Below the pieces are notes generated by a model. That model did not search any database and was not told the origin of the DNA. It saw only the letters and a program-made list of their open reading frames with translations. Position numbers and translations under genes: made by a program. This document shows, piece after piece, positions 20,734-31,474 of a stretch of DNA of 64,000 nucleotides (position 1 is its first letter; each line of letters begins with the position of its first letter). The DNA is from Phytophthora colocasiae (lineage: Eukaryota; Oomycota; Peronosporomycetes; Peronosporales; Peronosporaceae): positions 496,001 through 560,000 of the forward strand of contig JAGKQI010000075.1 in the NCBI GenBank assembly GCA_018806915.1. The letters run 5' to 3'.

Positions 20734-22548
20734 ATGACCAGGTTACTGGTATATTCCTTTATACTCGTCGTCTACTGTGTTCAAGCTTCGGCACAGTCCT
20801 ACACATTCAATGCAAGCGCTGCATCAGTGCCAATTGCAACTGTGGCAACTGCTAATTTCACGGTAAATGATACCGTGACGGTCCCCGATGCCTGGATCTC
20901 CTTCAGGTCGGCCATAGAGGACGACGAGTCTGAAGATGACAAGTCGGGCAGCGATTCACCAGATAGCGACGACGACAAGTCGGACAATGATTCGTCAGAT
21001 AGCGACGACGACAGTGACTCGAGCATCGACTTCAAAATTGGCAATCCGCTCAATGCTACCAGTACGATAAAGTCCACGTACAAGAACTGGGTAGGCTCTG
21101 CTCTCGGAACTGCAAAGGACACTGCGTGTTATCGTGAGGCTCACATAGCCAAATCATGTCCGTTGGGCTTCGATGGTAAGCTTGGAACGTGTTGGGCTCA
21201 ATGTCCGTTCTCCTATCCGGTGGAGTGTGGGGTCGAGTGTATCCGACAAAACGACGACTGCGCACTAGAGGTTGTCAGTAAAATTTCCTCCGTGGCCCAG
21301 GCGGCTTTTTCTCTCGCTGCGTACAATTTATACGGTCAGTTCAAGCTCATGGCTAAGGGACTCCAGATCGCGTTCAAGTGTAGTAAGGAGATGATGGGAC
21401 TGGTCAAGGCCCTGTCCAAGTACGTGAGAACCGTCGAAGTGTCTGATCCGCAAACTTCGCAAGACAAACTTCTGACGATGCTGTATCAGACCGACAATGT
21501 GGTCTTCGATATCCCGATCACTATCATGTCGTGCCTCGGGATCAAAGTGGAAGATCAGTTCAAGTTCGCAGACAGACTCACCAACACCATTCAGCTTGCG
21601 CTCAAAGATATTCTCGCCAACGGAGCTGCTATTGTGTCCAGTTGGAGCGCTTTCACGAGTTTCATGAAGAATATCACCCTTGGAGAGTCGATTAGCTCGT
21701 TGAAGCCGTCGGAAATCACGGATTTGGAGACTGCTCTTAAATCGAACTCGACTTGCGGGTACGATATGAAGCGTCTGCTGGACCGAACGTGGATGATCGT
21801 AGCGGAACTCCGTCGACAAAATCCAAGTATCTCTGAAGACGACATTCGTGTTGCGATGAGCAAATCGAACCTTGCGTTGTATGAAATCCCAACGGTGACC
21901 AACAACTGCATGGAGGAGCTAATTGCTGAGTCCAGCGAATCGACGGCGTACACCACTCGAGAAGCGTTGCGCAAAGGTATGAGGGGTATTATGGACGATC
22001 TGATCAGCTCTGGAACGAGCAGCAATGGTTCTCTTCTGACTGCTGGTCAGTACGCGTACAAGATCGCGGATAAGGCAGCAACTTTCTACGCTGTTTGGGA
22101 TAGAACGAATCTCGGTGGTGCCATCTCCGAGTTTTTCCAAACCATTTGCGGTCCGACGGAGTTCGTGGGTGAAATCGACGACGGTACTGCGAAAGAAGCG
22201 CTGGGGTTGAAGACGGTGAAAAGGGCTTTCAACAACAGCGCTGGCAACTGGACGAAGGTCGGTGACGGCACTGTCAGTGTTATCTTCACAAGTGCCGATA
22301 CTGAGGATGTCACTGTGAATATTAAATCTGGCGGTAACAAGATCGCCGAAGTGGCCATCCCCGCCGGAAAGACTGTCACGTGGAAATCAAATGTGACGAT
22401 GTTGGGGGGCAAAACACTGTATCTGGATCGGTGGCGTCCTGGCTTCTTGGGACTTCCTGGTACGGGTGGAGGCTCGTTGTTGCTCTGGGTGCCGCGATCC
22501 AGAAAAGGTGGTCGCCTAGAGCTCAATGCGAGGCTGAATGTGAGCTGA
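20734..22548 (+). CDS. secreted Asp/Ser-rich, Cys-containing family protein, copy 2 (intact)
   Basis: One exon, 604 residues, chosen from the ATG before MTRLLVYSFILVV; codons further upstream have no ATG. Order: signal peptide (about 1-21); a short Thr/Val/Ala segment; an acidic Asp/Ser tract (about 60-98); a Cys block with CYREAH, CPLGF, CWAQC, CGVEC and NDDC (about 128-180); a helical middle (about 180-310); the conserved CGYDMKRLLDRTW and ISEDDIRVAMSKSNL (about 340-380); and a beta-rich C-terminal part ending in KTLYLDRWRPGF, LPGTGGGSLLLWVP and a terminal LNVS. There is no transmembrane anchor after the signal peptide. I do not recognise a named domain. It is the only uninterrupted member of the local three-gene array; the family is probably apoplastic or wall-associated (inference). 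Confidence 0.88.
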   Translation: MTRLLVYSFILVVYCVQASAQSYTFNASAASVPIATVATANFTVNDTVTVPDAWISFRSAIEDDESEDDKSGSDSPDSDDDKSDNDSSDSDDDSDSSIDFKIGNPLNATSTIKSTYKNWVGSALGTAKDTACYREAHIAKSCPLGFDGKLGTCWAQCPFSYPVECGVECIRQNDDCALEVVSKISSVAQAAFSLAAYNLYGQFKLMAKGLQIAFKCSKEMMGLVKALSKYVRTVEVSDPQTSQDKLLTMLYQTDNVVFDIPITIMSCLGIKVEDQFKFADRLTNTIQLALKDILANGAAIVSSWSAFTSFMKNITLGESISSLKPSEITDLETALKSNSTCGYDMKRLLDRTWMIVAELRRQNPSISEDDIRVAMSKSNLALYEIPTVTNNCMEELIAESSESTAYTTREALRKGMRGIMDDLISSGTSSNGSLLTAGQYAYKIADKAATFYAVWDRTNLGGAISEFFQTICGPTEFVGEIDDGTAKEALGLKTVKRAFNNSAGNWTKVGDGTVSVIFTSADTEDVTVNIKSGGNKIAEVAIPAGKTVTWKSNVTMLGGKTLYLDRWRPGFLGLPGTGGGSLLLWVPRSRKGGRLELNARLNVS

Positions 22549-23272
22549 GTGGAATTATTGTGTGAGTTTAGTGAAATTATGTGATAGAGGAATAGATAAC
22601 TATTATTATTGTTGAGGGAACTGTAAGCAACCGTATTTACCATGAAGTTGCCACTGGGAATGAACCCCAATCATGTTCAAGTGTCGGCGTAGAAAGCTAC
22701 AAGTGAGCTAGTCTATCAATTTCCTTCCTTTTCAAGCATGTTAAAAAATATCGGACCACCACTGAAAGAGTGATCACGAAAATCGACCAAGCAGTACCCA
22801 ACACAGGGGTTGTCTACTCGAGTAAGGTGCATGTGCGTATTGTTGTGCTCTGATGCGACGCATGAACGTGATATCGTCCGGTGTTTAATTTTGCTTGCAC
22901 ATCTCTCCGTGCTTAATTTGTGGCCATTATTGGCGCTGGAACGCTAACAGGAGGGGGCATGGAGCACGTCTCATTTGAATTGTACCGAAACGCAGACGAC
23001 GCTGTGATAAAATGCAGAAGGGGTAATCCAACTAACCTTCCCGTTGAGTTGCCTACCTCGAAGTGGTGTCTGTCGATTAGAAAACGATGTGGATTTTGAA
23101 AGTACGGCACAGACTTTGAAATGCACAGCACATATAAGTAAAAGGTAGTATATGGGTTGATCTATAAGCTCAGTACGAAGACAAACCTCGCTGATGTAGC
23201 ATTGGTATCCAGTCGATACAGTATATGGTACGTACTTGTACACACCATGAGACGGGTACTGCGATGGAGCGA

Positions 23273-23707
23273 CTACCGTCTTCCCCCGCACACTGCGACT
23301 ATGCGCTATGTCTAAAATCGGGAATTGTCGAATTCACACACAAATGTTCGAATAGAGCACATAGCAGAATAGAACGCCTACTTCCTTGTTAGCAATAGTG
23401 CGTGCTTTGAAATTAGCCCTTAAACCACAGACGGAAGGGATGGTTGGCCAACAGAGCTCGACATCAATCTCTCTTTGTTTGCACAGACCGCATTTCAAGC
23501 ACCATGGGCAAAAGCAAACGTCGAAACTGCACTATCATAGGAGGGTCGGGCCTACACCACCACAGCAAAGTGAACCCTGACTCTCGCCCGACAAACATTG
23601 CACTTTTGTTCGTTGTATAACGCCTAGGCGTTTAAACCGAATATTTGCTTAACATAGTAATCTCTTCATTATAGCGCCTAGTCGCAGTGTGCGGGGGAAG
23701 ACGGTAG
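23273..23707. mobile_element. MITE-like unit with 34-bp terminal inverted repeats
   Basis: 23273-23306 (CTACCGTCTTCCCCCGCACA...) and 23674-23707 are reverse complements with one mismatch in 34. The 367 bases between have no coding potential. No target-site duplication is evident beside the repeats, so the true ends may lie slightly outside or the structure may have another origin. Confidence 0.55.
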
Positions 23708-24147
23708 CAACCGGTCGATTAGCAGATCCCAATCCTGAAGTTTGCGTCTTTTTGCTCCTTGAGACGGACTTCCATTGCCAGACAACAAGTAATCGCTATC
23801 TCGATCCAGCCAGGGTGCCCTTCCGTTGCTGTGACGCAGGTAGTTTGTACGAACGTGTATCAACCGTCCCTAGTATATTTGTCTTGTACAACCAAGCGAA
23901 GATCATCTGAGCCCGCTGATCCAAGGGAACAATCTTGCAGGTTGGGTTCTGCACTGGAATCGACGACCTCGAAGTTTGAAGCCTCCCGTTCCAGGCTGTT
24001 GATCATAGACACAGCTCTACCGCTTTGCATACTTACAGATTTTGTACAACGAGATTAGCCGACGACGAGCTGAGGAGGGAAGTCGTTTTACGAACAGCTA
24101 GTACTGCACAAACTTTTGTAACCAGGGCAATATCCTCCAAAGTGCAT

Positions 24148-24165
24148 TCACTCATTTTTCCTTTT
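24148..24165 (+). promoter_or_regulatory. Inr-FPR-like start element of copy 3
   Basis: TTCACTCATTTTTCCTTTT fits the oomycete initiator plus flanking promoter region and lies about 30 bases before the ATG at 24192. This rests on motif resemblance only. Confidence 0.4.
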
Positions 24166-24191
24166 GCGATCCCTTCCATAAAACAACCGAG

Positions 24192-25938
24192 ATGCTCAAG
24201 TTAATTCACATTTTCGCTCTGTTGAACGCAGCAGGGATTGTGCTCAACGTATCGGGTGTCCAAGCTTACAATTTCCGCGATACCACGCCAACCAATTCGT
24301 TGGCTACCACGGAGTCTACGATCTCGGAGCCATTAAGCCACGTAAATCCTTCAGAAAGAGACGACGATTCAAGTGATGATAGCCATGACGAAATCTTCAA
24401 TACTCATGACGACGACGAGGATTCAGACAGTGACGATGGAGCTAACGCACTCATGGGATCAACTGATGGAGCTGTCATATCCACCATTGAGTCAAAACAT
24501 AAGAATTGGGTGGGGCCTTCGCTTGGTGGCGCCCCCGATACAGCGTGCTACCGTGAAGCCCACGTTGCGAAGGTATGTCCTCTTGAATTCGACAATTACC
24601 ACGGCATTTGCTGGGCTGAATGCCCTCTTTCATATCCTGTAAAATGTGGCATGGAGTGTATCCGGCAGAACGACGACTGCGGGCTCGAAGTCGTTTCCAA
24701 AGTGTCCGCCATCGCTCATTCGGCGTTTTCCCTCGCCACGTTTGGCTTGTATGGCGAGTTCAAGTTGATGGCGAATGGCGTGAAAATCGCGTACAGGTGT
24801 GGCAAAGAGTCGATGAATCTGGTGAAGCACTTGACCAGGTTTCTTCGATCGGTCAAAGTTTCTCATCCCCACAGCACGGAGAAATACCTTGAAATGGTGC
24901 TCTATCAGACCGACAATGTCGTCTTCGACTTGCCCATCACGATTTGTTCATGCCTGGGTCTTCCCGTATCGGAGAGTGTCAGGACAGCCGACAGGATAAC
25001 TAACACGGTAGAACTCTTCGTGAAGGAAATAGTGACGAATAATGACGCGATCCTCGCTAACTGGGCCGCTTTCTTAGCGTTCATGAAGCGAATTGCCCTC
25101 GACGAACCGATGGAGGAGTTAGAAGACTCGGACATCGCTTCGCTGCAGTCGACGCTGAAATCACACTCCACATGTGGATACAACATGAAGCGTCTTCTGG
25201 ATCGCACCTGGATGACCGTGGCAAACCTTCGGAAGGGTAACCCCATCATCTCAGAGGATGATATCCGCGTGGAAATGAGCAAGTCGAATCTTGTCCTGAA
25301 CGAGATCCCCACGGTAACCAACAACTGCATGGGGGAGTTGACCGACGAATCCAACGAAAAAACAGCTTACATGACGCGGGATAATCTCCGTAAGAGCTTC
25401 GGTGCCATCATGGAAGACTTGATTCGCTCTGGTAGCAGCAACAACGGAACCTTCCTCACAGCTGAAAAATACGCCTACAAGATCGCAGACAAAGCACTTA
25501 CTTTCTACGCAGTGTGGTGTCATCTCCGAGTACTTTCAAACAATTTGTGGTCCCACAAAATTCACGGGAGAAATTGACGATGGGAGTGCAAAAGACGCTT
25601 TAGGTTTGAAGACAGTTGACGACGCTTTCGAGGGTAGTAGTGGCAACTGGACAAAGTCTGGCGATGGCTCTGTTGTCATTCATTTCCAGAGCTTTGATAC
25701 GGAAGATGTGACAGTTAATATCAAGTCCGGCGGATATAAGGTGAGAGTTCCAGCCGGAAAGACCATTCGGTGGACTTCAAACATAGCAGCTCTAGGAGGC
25801 AAAACACTGTATCTGGACAGATGGCGTCCAGGGTTCCTCGAACTCCCTGGTACTGGTGGGGGTTCATTACTACTGTGGGTACCTCGGTCAACTCAGGGTG
25901 GCCACCTTGACCTCACTGCAAGGCTCAACGTTAGTTGA
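24192..25938 (+). pseudogene. secreted Asp/Ser-rich, Cys-containing family protein, copy 3, frameshifted
   Basis: The ATG at 24192 opens a signal peptide (MLKLIHIFALLNAAGIVLNV), an Asp/Ser tract (about residues 57-82) and the same Cys block (CYREAH ... CWAECPLSYPVKCG ... NDDC) as copy 2, and stays in frame to TFYAVW at 25517. There the sequence jumps to the frame of VISEYFQTICGPT. Against copy 2 this is a deletion of about 20 bases (the DRTNLGG segment). The shifted frame stops at 25577. The C-terminal half remains well conserved to LNVS at 25935, so the break is recent or an assembly error. A smaller in-frame loss (IAEVAI reduced to one residue) is near 25740. Confidence 0.85.
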
Positions 25939-26250
25939 TCATATCCGACGGATATTATCCGTTGATCATAAGATCCGCACAATATGATTGGCTGGTCCAC
26001 TTCAACCATCATTCTTCCACAACGAAAATCCTATAGTTGACACCCCGCCTATCAACCTGATCCTAAAATGTTGTCACTCGACTCAGACACTTTTTCCGCC
26101 CCCATTTACTCTTATTTTTACTAATTAATACATAACATAGAGACGTGCATCCCATCTCTCTAAATGTCACCCATCCTGACTCTGGAGTCTAACGCCGGTC
26201 CCCTTCAAATAGGATTCGAGCTTGAAGAAGGAAGGACTTTGGATCGAACG

Positions 26251-29200
26251 ATGCGGCCTGTATATGCACTGCTGCTGAGTCTGGCGGCCGTCGCGAGCGC
26301 CGAGCACCTGCACGGTGCGCGCCACGGTTTAAACGAGCCAGAAGACGCGGAGATGCCGTGCCACAACGAACAGAAGAGCGAGGACGAAGACTTTGCTATG
26401 GGACTCATGAATGCGTTGAACGAACAGTTCCAGCGCTCCAGTGAGCTGCTTCAGAGCTTCTTCCGCGTGGAAGAGCCCCAGAGCGATGTCGTACGCATTG
26501 TAGTGCTGGAAGTGGAGGAAGATCCGGCGCAGGAAAGGAAGCGCGCGTGTTTGAAGGCGCTGGAGCGACTCCACGAGCAGGACGAGCTGCAGGCGGAGGC
26601 GGAAACGCTCGTCAAGTACTTCCGCTCGGCGTTTGACATGGTCTCGCTGCAGGTTTGGGGAGAGACGTCGTGTGAAGACCTTGAACAGCCTGATCTGATT
26701 AAACAGGTAAGGAATTGGAAATTGATGTTGAAGTGAGAGAACGGTGCACTAATTTAACTGTTTATTGGATGGCAGTGCAATGTTGTACTGGAGTCGGAGA
26801 ATGTCGTGAGGGAGTTCTTACTGGAGGGCAAGACGGATGACCAAGTGTGCGACATCATGTCCACCGTCACGGACCTGGAGGGGACAGACAATTTGTCGTG
26901 CAAGTTGTGTCAGAGATTCGTGCAGATGGTGGACCAAGCATTGGCCGATCAAATGCAGCAAGTGCAGCAGGTTCGAGCCATCATCGGCGACCTGTGTGAT
27001 GCCATGTCGACGGATTCGATGTGTCACACGTTTCTCAAGAACTTTGATGCTATTGTGGATTGGCTCAAGCACGGCACTGACCCGTTGGTGATCTGCTCCC
27101 GGATCGCTATGTGCACTCCGGACAGCAGCAGTGAAAGCCAATTGTCTGATCTCCCGTGGACTCCTAAAGAGCCTAAGACGATGGAAGACACGGCTCTGGT
27201 TACCGCTGACTTTGCTGCGAACGACCAAGCGTGCTTTTTCTGTAGTCACGTGGCTGGTGTCGTTTACCAAGTGAACGAGCTGTTCCCCGAACAGCTTCCG
27301 ATGCTGAAGTCGGTCTTGGGAATGGTATGCGAGATGGCTTCACCAGAATCCAAGTGTCAAGAAGTGGAGGCCAACTTTGACCGCATTGTGGAATTGGTGC
27401 AGCAAGGTCAGCACCCACATGAGGTCTGTGCAAGTGCTGATTTCTGCCCTGCAAAATCCGAGAGTGAGATGACACCCTCGCACTCGATCCGTGGTGAAAA
27501 GACGTGTGTGTACTGCGACGCAGCTACTACTGTTGTGGAGGTTATTCTACAGGAAGCTCCTGAGCAGATCGATCAAATACGGGACTACGCTGACATGATT
27601 TGTGGTATGTTGGGGGATGACAGTCCGTGCCACGAGTATGTGAACCAGTTGGATATCGTGGTTGACTCCTTGAAGAAGGGAGTGCACCCTCGTGACATTT
27701 GCAAGACCCTGAAATACTGCTCGGCGGAGCGAATGGACAGCCCTTCTGAGCTGGAGGACAACCCTCGTGTCGGTATGATGAGAAATGGCCCTCGTGGCAT
27801 GCATCACCGCGTCGGTATGGTGGGTCCCGGAGGTCGCCATTGGCACCACAATCATGCCCCGCATGGAGACTCGGAAGATGATGAACACCCACCGCACCCA
27901 CCGCACCCTCCTCGCCCACGTCCCCACGGCAGTTGCTTCTTCTGCTCTCGTGTTGCAATGGTTATCCACCACGTTAACCACACGTCGCCGGAAAAGCTGC
28001 CAATTGTGAAGACTATTTTGACAAACGTATGCCAATTAGTGCCGTCGAAGTGTAAGTGCGATGTCGTAGACAAGAACTTCGACAAAATCGTTGAAATGGA
28101 GAAGGAAGGCAAGCACCCTCACGAAATCTGCAAGTCTCTCGGGGTTTGTAACAAGACGCAAGACTTGGATGACGCTAAACCTTCCATTGCCGATGAAATG
28201 AAGGGCGTGGTTGTGGCCTCTCAATGGCCTCCTGGAAACGCGACTCAGTGCACGTATTGCCAATTTGCAACCACAGTGGCCAAGATCGCGCTCCAGCAGT
28301 ATGGTACTGACATTCGTCAAATCCGGGCGTACGCGGACATGATCTGTGATATGCTGGGCACGGACAACCCATGCCACGTGTATGTGAAGGACTTTGACTT
28401 TGTGATTGATTCTATCACCAAGGGTATGAGTGCCAAGGCTATTTGCACTGAACTTCAGTTCTGTACAACTACGGAAGAGCGCCTCGCCATCGCTGATAGC
28501 GAAGCCAATAGTGTGGCTGTGACCTCGGAAGAACATCACCACAGTGATTTGTCCGCCTATGACCCGATTTTGGTGCAAATGGTGAAAGATTCGATGGAAG
28601 TGTCTGTGGACGGATGTTTCTTCTGCACTCAAGTGGCATCTATTATCGAGGTGGCTGTGGCTGAAGACCCGAGCAAGATTGCGCAGATTCGACAGATTGC
28701 GGACGTTGTTTGTGGAATGATGCCGAGCGACAACCAGGTACGTTGATTCTTAACTCCATATTGGATTTGAAATCGTGCTGATAGTTGCTCTGTGGAATAT
28801 TGTAGTGCCACTCGTTTGTCAAGCAGTTTGACGCTGTTCTTGATTCTCTCCAGAAGGGCGAGCAACCGAAGGCAATCTGCCATGACCTGAAGTACTGCTC
28901 GGTGGACACCAATCCGGCCATGGCGAAGCTTGCGGTACCTGAAATGATCGCTGTTCAGAACAGTGACAAGGGAAGCAACTCGTGCGCCTACTGCAGTGGC
29001 GTTGTCACTGTTCTCAAGTATGCGCTTGCCCAAAAACCGGAACAAGTTAAGGAAATGCGTGAAGCTGCTGGCATTGTGTGCCAATTGCTTCCTACTGATG
29101 ATACGGTACGTTCTCCTGTGAATTAAATGCTCTCCGATGACGTTAGGAACTGATGTGCATTCCATTTGTGCGTTTGACCAGTGCCACAACGACTTAAAAA

Positions 29201-30003
29201 TGTTTGACGAAGCAGTAACCGACCTACAAGCTGGAAAGGAGCCCCAAGAAATTTGCCAGACGCTGAAATTCTGCGCTGCTACGGAAAATCCCAGCGGGCT
29301 AGTGTCAGGTTTGCTCGACTTCACGGGCAAGGACTTCCTGCCTTCGAGGTGCGCGACTTGCCAGCAGAACACACTGCTGCTTGCTTCGTTGATCACACGC
29401 CCGGACAGCTTAGTCACGTTTGAGCGCGAGATTAACTCGATCTGTCGATTGATCCCGGAATCTAGCGAGGTGAGTGTGCTGACTACATTCGTCATTTGAA
29501 TTAAGCACATGTCTAACTCGATATGCTATTGTATGGAATAGTGCAAGCTACTCATGAAGCATCAAGATGTAATCATCGACTCGCTGAAGAAGAACGAAGA
29601 CGTGGATACTATTTGTAACCGTATTGCAGAGTGTAAGCCTGAGGCTACGGAGAAGAAGGTGGAGGAGGAAAAATCGATGTCGGTGGGCTGCTTGTTCTGT
29701 GAGTACACAGCCGACCTCTTGGAGCACGCCAAGGACGATGAGAAGGTCTTGCGCGAGGCTAAGATGACGCTGGAGACTATGTGCTCGGTGTTGCCTCCGC
29801 GTGCGCGTTGTGATGTGCTTTCCTCCAAGTTTGATGAGCTGGTGGCGCTCATGCGTCAGGGGAAGAGTCCCAGCGAAGCCTGTCACGCCATCGCTCTGTG
29901 CGACGCGGATTTCGTCTTCTCCGGTAGCCGAGCCGATGATCCTATCTTGCAAGCTTTCGAGAACGGGCGGCAGAGCATGGGCAACTTGATGGAGATCCAG
30001 TAA
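26251..30003 (+). CDS. secreted multi-saposin (SapB) polyprotein, nine complete domains
   Basis: Five exons: 26251-26706, 26776-28737, 28806-29105, 29182-29469 and 29542-30003, all phase 0, giving about 1155 residues. The ATG at 26251 is preferred to 26164 because it opens a clean signal peptide (MRPVYALLLSLAAVASA). After a degenerate N-terminal domain (about 20-195) come nine SapB units of the pattern CxxC ... C ... C ... C ... C, for example CFFCSHVAGVV, CVYCDAATTVV, CTYCQFATTVA and CAYCSGVVTVL. A His/Pro-rich linker (about 535-555) separates units 3 and 4. Saposins bind and disrupt or solubilise membrane lipids. The precursor is probably cut into separate domains as prosaposin is (inference). 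Each intron sits just before the fourth-position Cys codon TGC of a domain, a trace of domain duplication. Confidence 0.9.
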
Positions 30004-30147
30004 CTGCAGCCGGAGAGCTTTTGTTTATCACCGCGAATGGGGCGCTTTCTCTTGTATGGTAGGTTCGACTACTTGGTGACTGCGTTCTGCATACCGCCCG
30101 CCCCACTTAATGAATGAAAAGGAAAAATGCCTGAATGAATAACATTC

Positions 30148-31404
30148 TCAAGCCATAAAACTACGACTGATCTCGTTCAGAATTGTAGCTGTTGGTGTCC
30201 ACGTGAAGCTAGACAGCAGCTTAGCGAGGTGTGCAGTGTTCAGCTTCGTGTTGAGTGGTGACGGGTATCCCAAATCGATTTGAGCTCGCGATGTCGGCAC
30301 AATCTCTCTTGTAACTCCAGCAACGGCTTCCGGGTTGTGCTTCATGCTGGCAGCAAGATATTTCTGTGCGATCTCAACACGGGAGAGTGCCTCAGCCCCT
30401 CCTGCACGAAACATTGTTTAGCGCACAAAGTATTGATCGTATGTATGTTTTGCTGACGTACCGACGTTGACAAGAGTGGTTTGTTCCTTGGCATTCACAG
30501 CTAGCAACCGGAACATGATCTCGATCAAGTCGGAGACGTACAGGTACGAGCGAAACTCGTCGCTCCAGAGTTTCAAAGGTTCATCAGCGTTTTCAGGTTG
30601 GAAGAGTTGATGATGCAGCCACTGCATAAACTTTGATGCACTCCTGTCTGGAAAAATAGGAGCTGTCGGACCAATGACGTTGGCAATTCGGAGGATCAGC
30701 ACTTGTAACGAGGATGTCAAATTGTTGCGGTTTTGCAGGAATTGGTCGATGTAATTTCCCAGCTCCATACACCGACAATTTTGACGATAGAACGGCATCT
30801 TCTTCAGCATAACTCCCGTCACAAGGTTGCGTTCCTTCGTACACGAAGTCCGTCGACAAGTGCACGAAACGAATTCGCCACGGTAACTTCTCCAAAAATC
30901 TCACCAAATCTTCAGGCTACCAAGAAAATTTTACAACTTGACATGAGTACCAAGCAGTATAGTAACCATTTCTCTTTTCGTTACCTCGTTGATGGCTCGT
31001 GCCTTCTCCGGTTCCTTCTGACAAACTGCAGGCGACGATACCGCTGAACATATCACAAATATAATTTTGAGATGCTGGCTCGTACGATAAATTCCCCACC
31101 ATAACAGACCTGCGCAATTGATGATCACTGTCGGGTGGACGTCTTTAACACACTCTTCTTGGGCTTCCAGAGCCATCAAATCCACTTGCCAATACACACA
31201 GACACCTCGTTTCGACTGTACTGAAGGCTGCGATGAAAAACCTTCAGGGAGAGCAAACGGTTCACTGCGCATCGTGCACGCCACCGCGTCAATTTCTTCC
31301 AATGCATCTCCATTGACTACTCGAAGTGTCTTGTCCTGTTGCAGACGTTGTAGCACGAACTGCGCCACATAACTCGAGCCCCCAAGCACCAGCACACGTG
31401 CCAT
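30148..31404 (-). pseudogene. NAD(P)-dependent reductase, RmlD/MAT2B-like, with a frameshift
   Basis: Four exons on the minus strand: 31404-31110, 31043-30985, 30916-30462 and 30401-30148. The N-terminal Rossmann segment is ARVLVLGGSSYVAQFVLQRL. Later come IINCA, VHLSTDFVYEGTQP and the catalytic YxxxK as VYGAGKL, and the substrate region LILRIANVIGP and DEFRSYLYVSDLIEIMFRL. This pattern fits dTDP-4-dehydrorhamnose reductase and the MAT2B subunit of methionine adenosyltransferase. In exon 3 the frame changes by one base right after GAGKL (about 30765). Exon lengths fit only if one base is extra or two are missing there, so the copy is broken or the assembly has an error. It is head-to-head with the IPMK gene, 70 bases apart. 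Confidence 0.7.
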
Positions 31405-31474
31405 ATTTTTCGTCACAAAATAATCCACAAAGGACTATAATCAAAATTAATAATACTAGACCGAAGAAAAAAAA

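Larger units (their letters stand above)
22549..24191. other. intergenic with a 34-bp inverted-repeat unit
   Basis: 1.6 kb between copies 2 and 3. No gene is supported. A 435-bp segment bounded by inverted repeats (23273-23707) and an Inr-like element near 24150 are listed separately. Confidence 0.55.

Noticed and set aside
26164..26250. Earlier ATG for the saposin gene
   Set aside because: It would place 29 charged residues before the signal peptide; the ATG at 26251 gives a normal secretory start.
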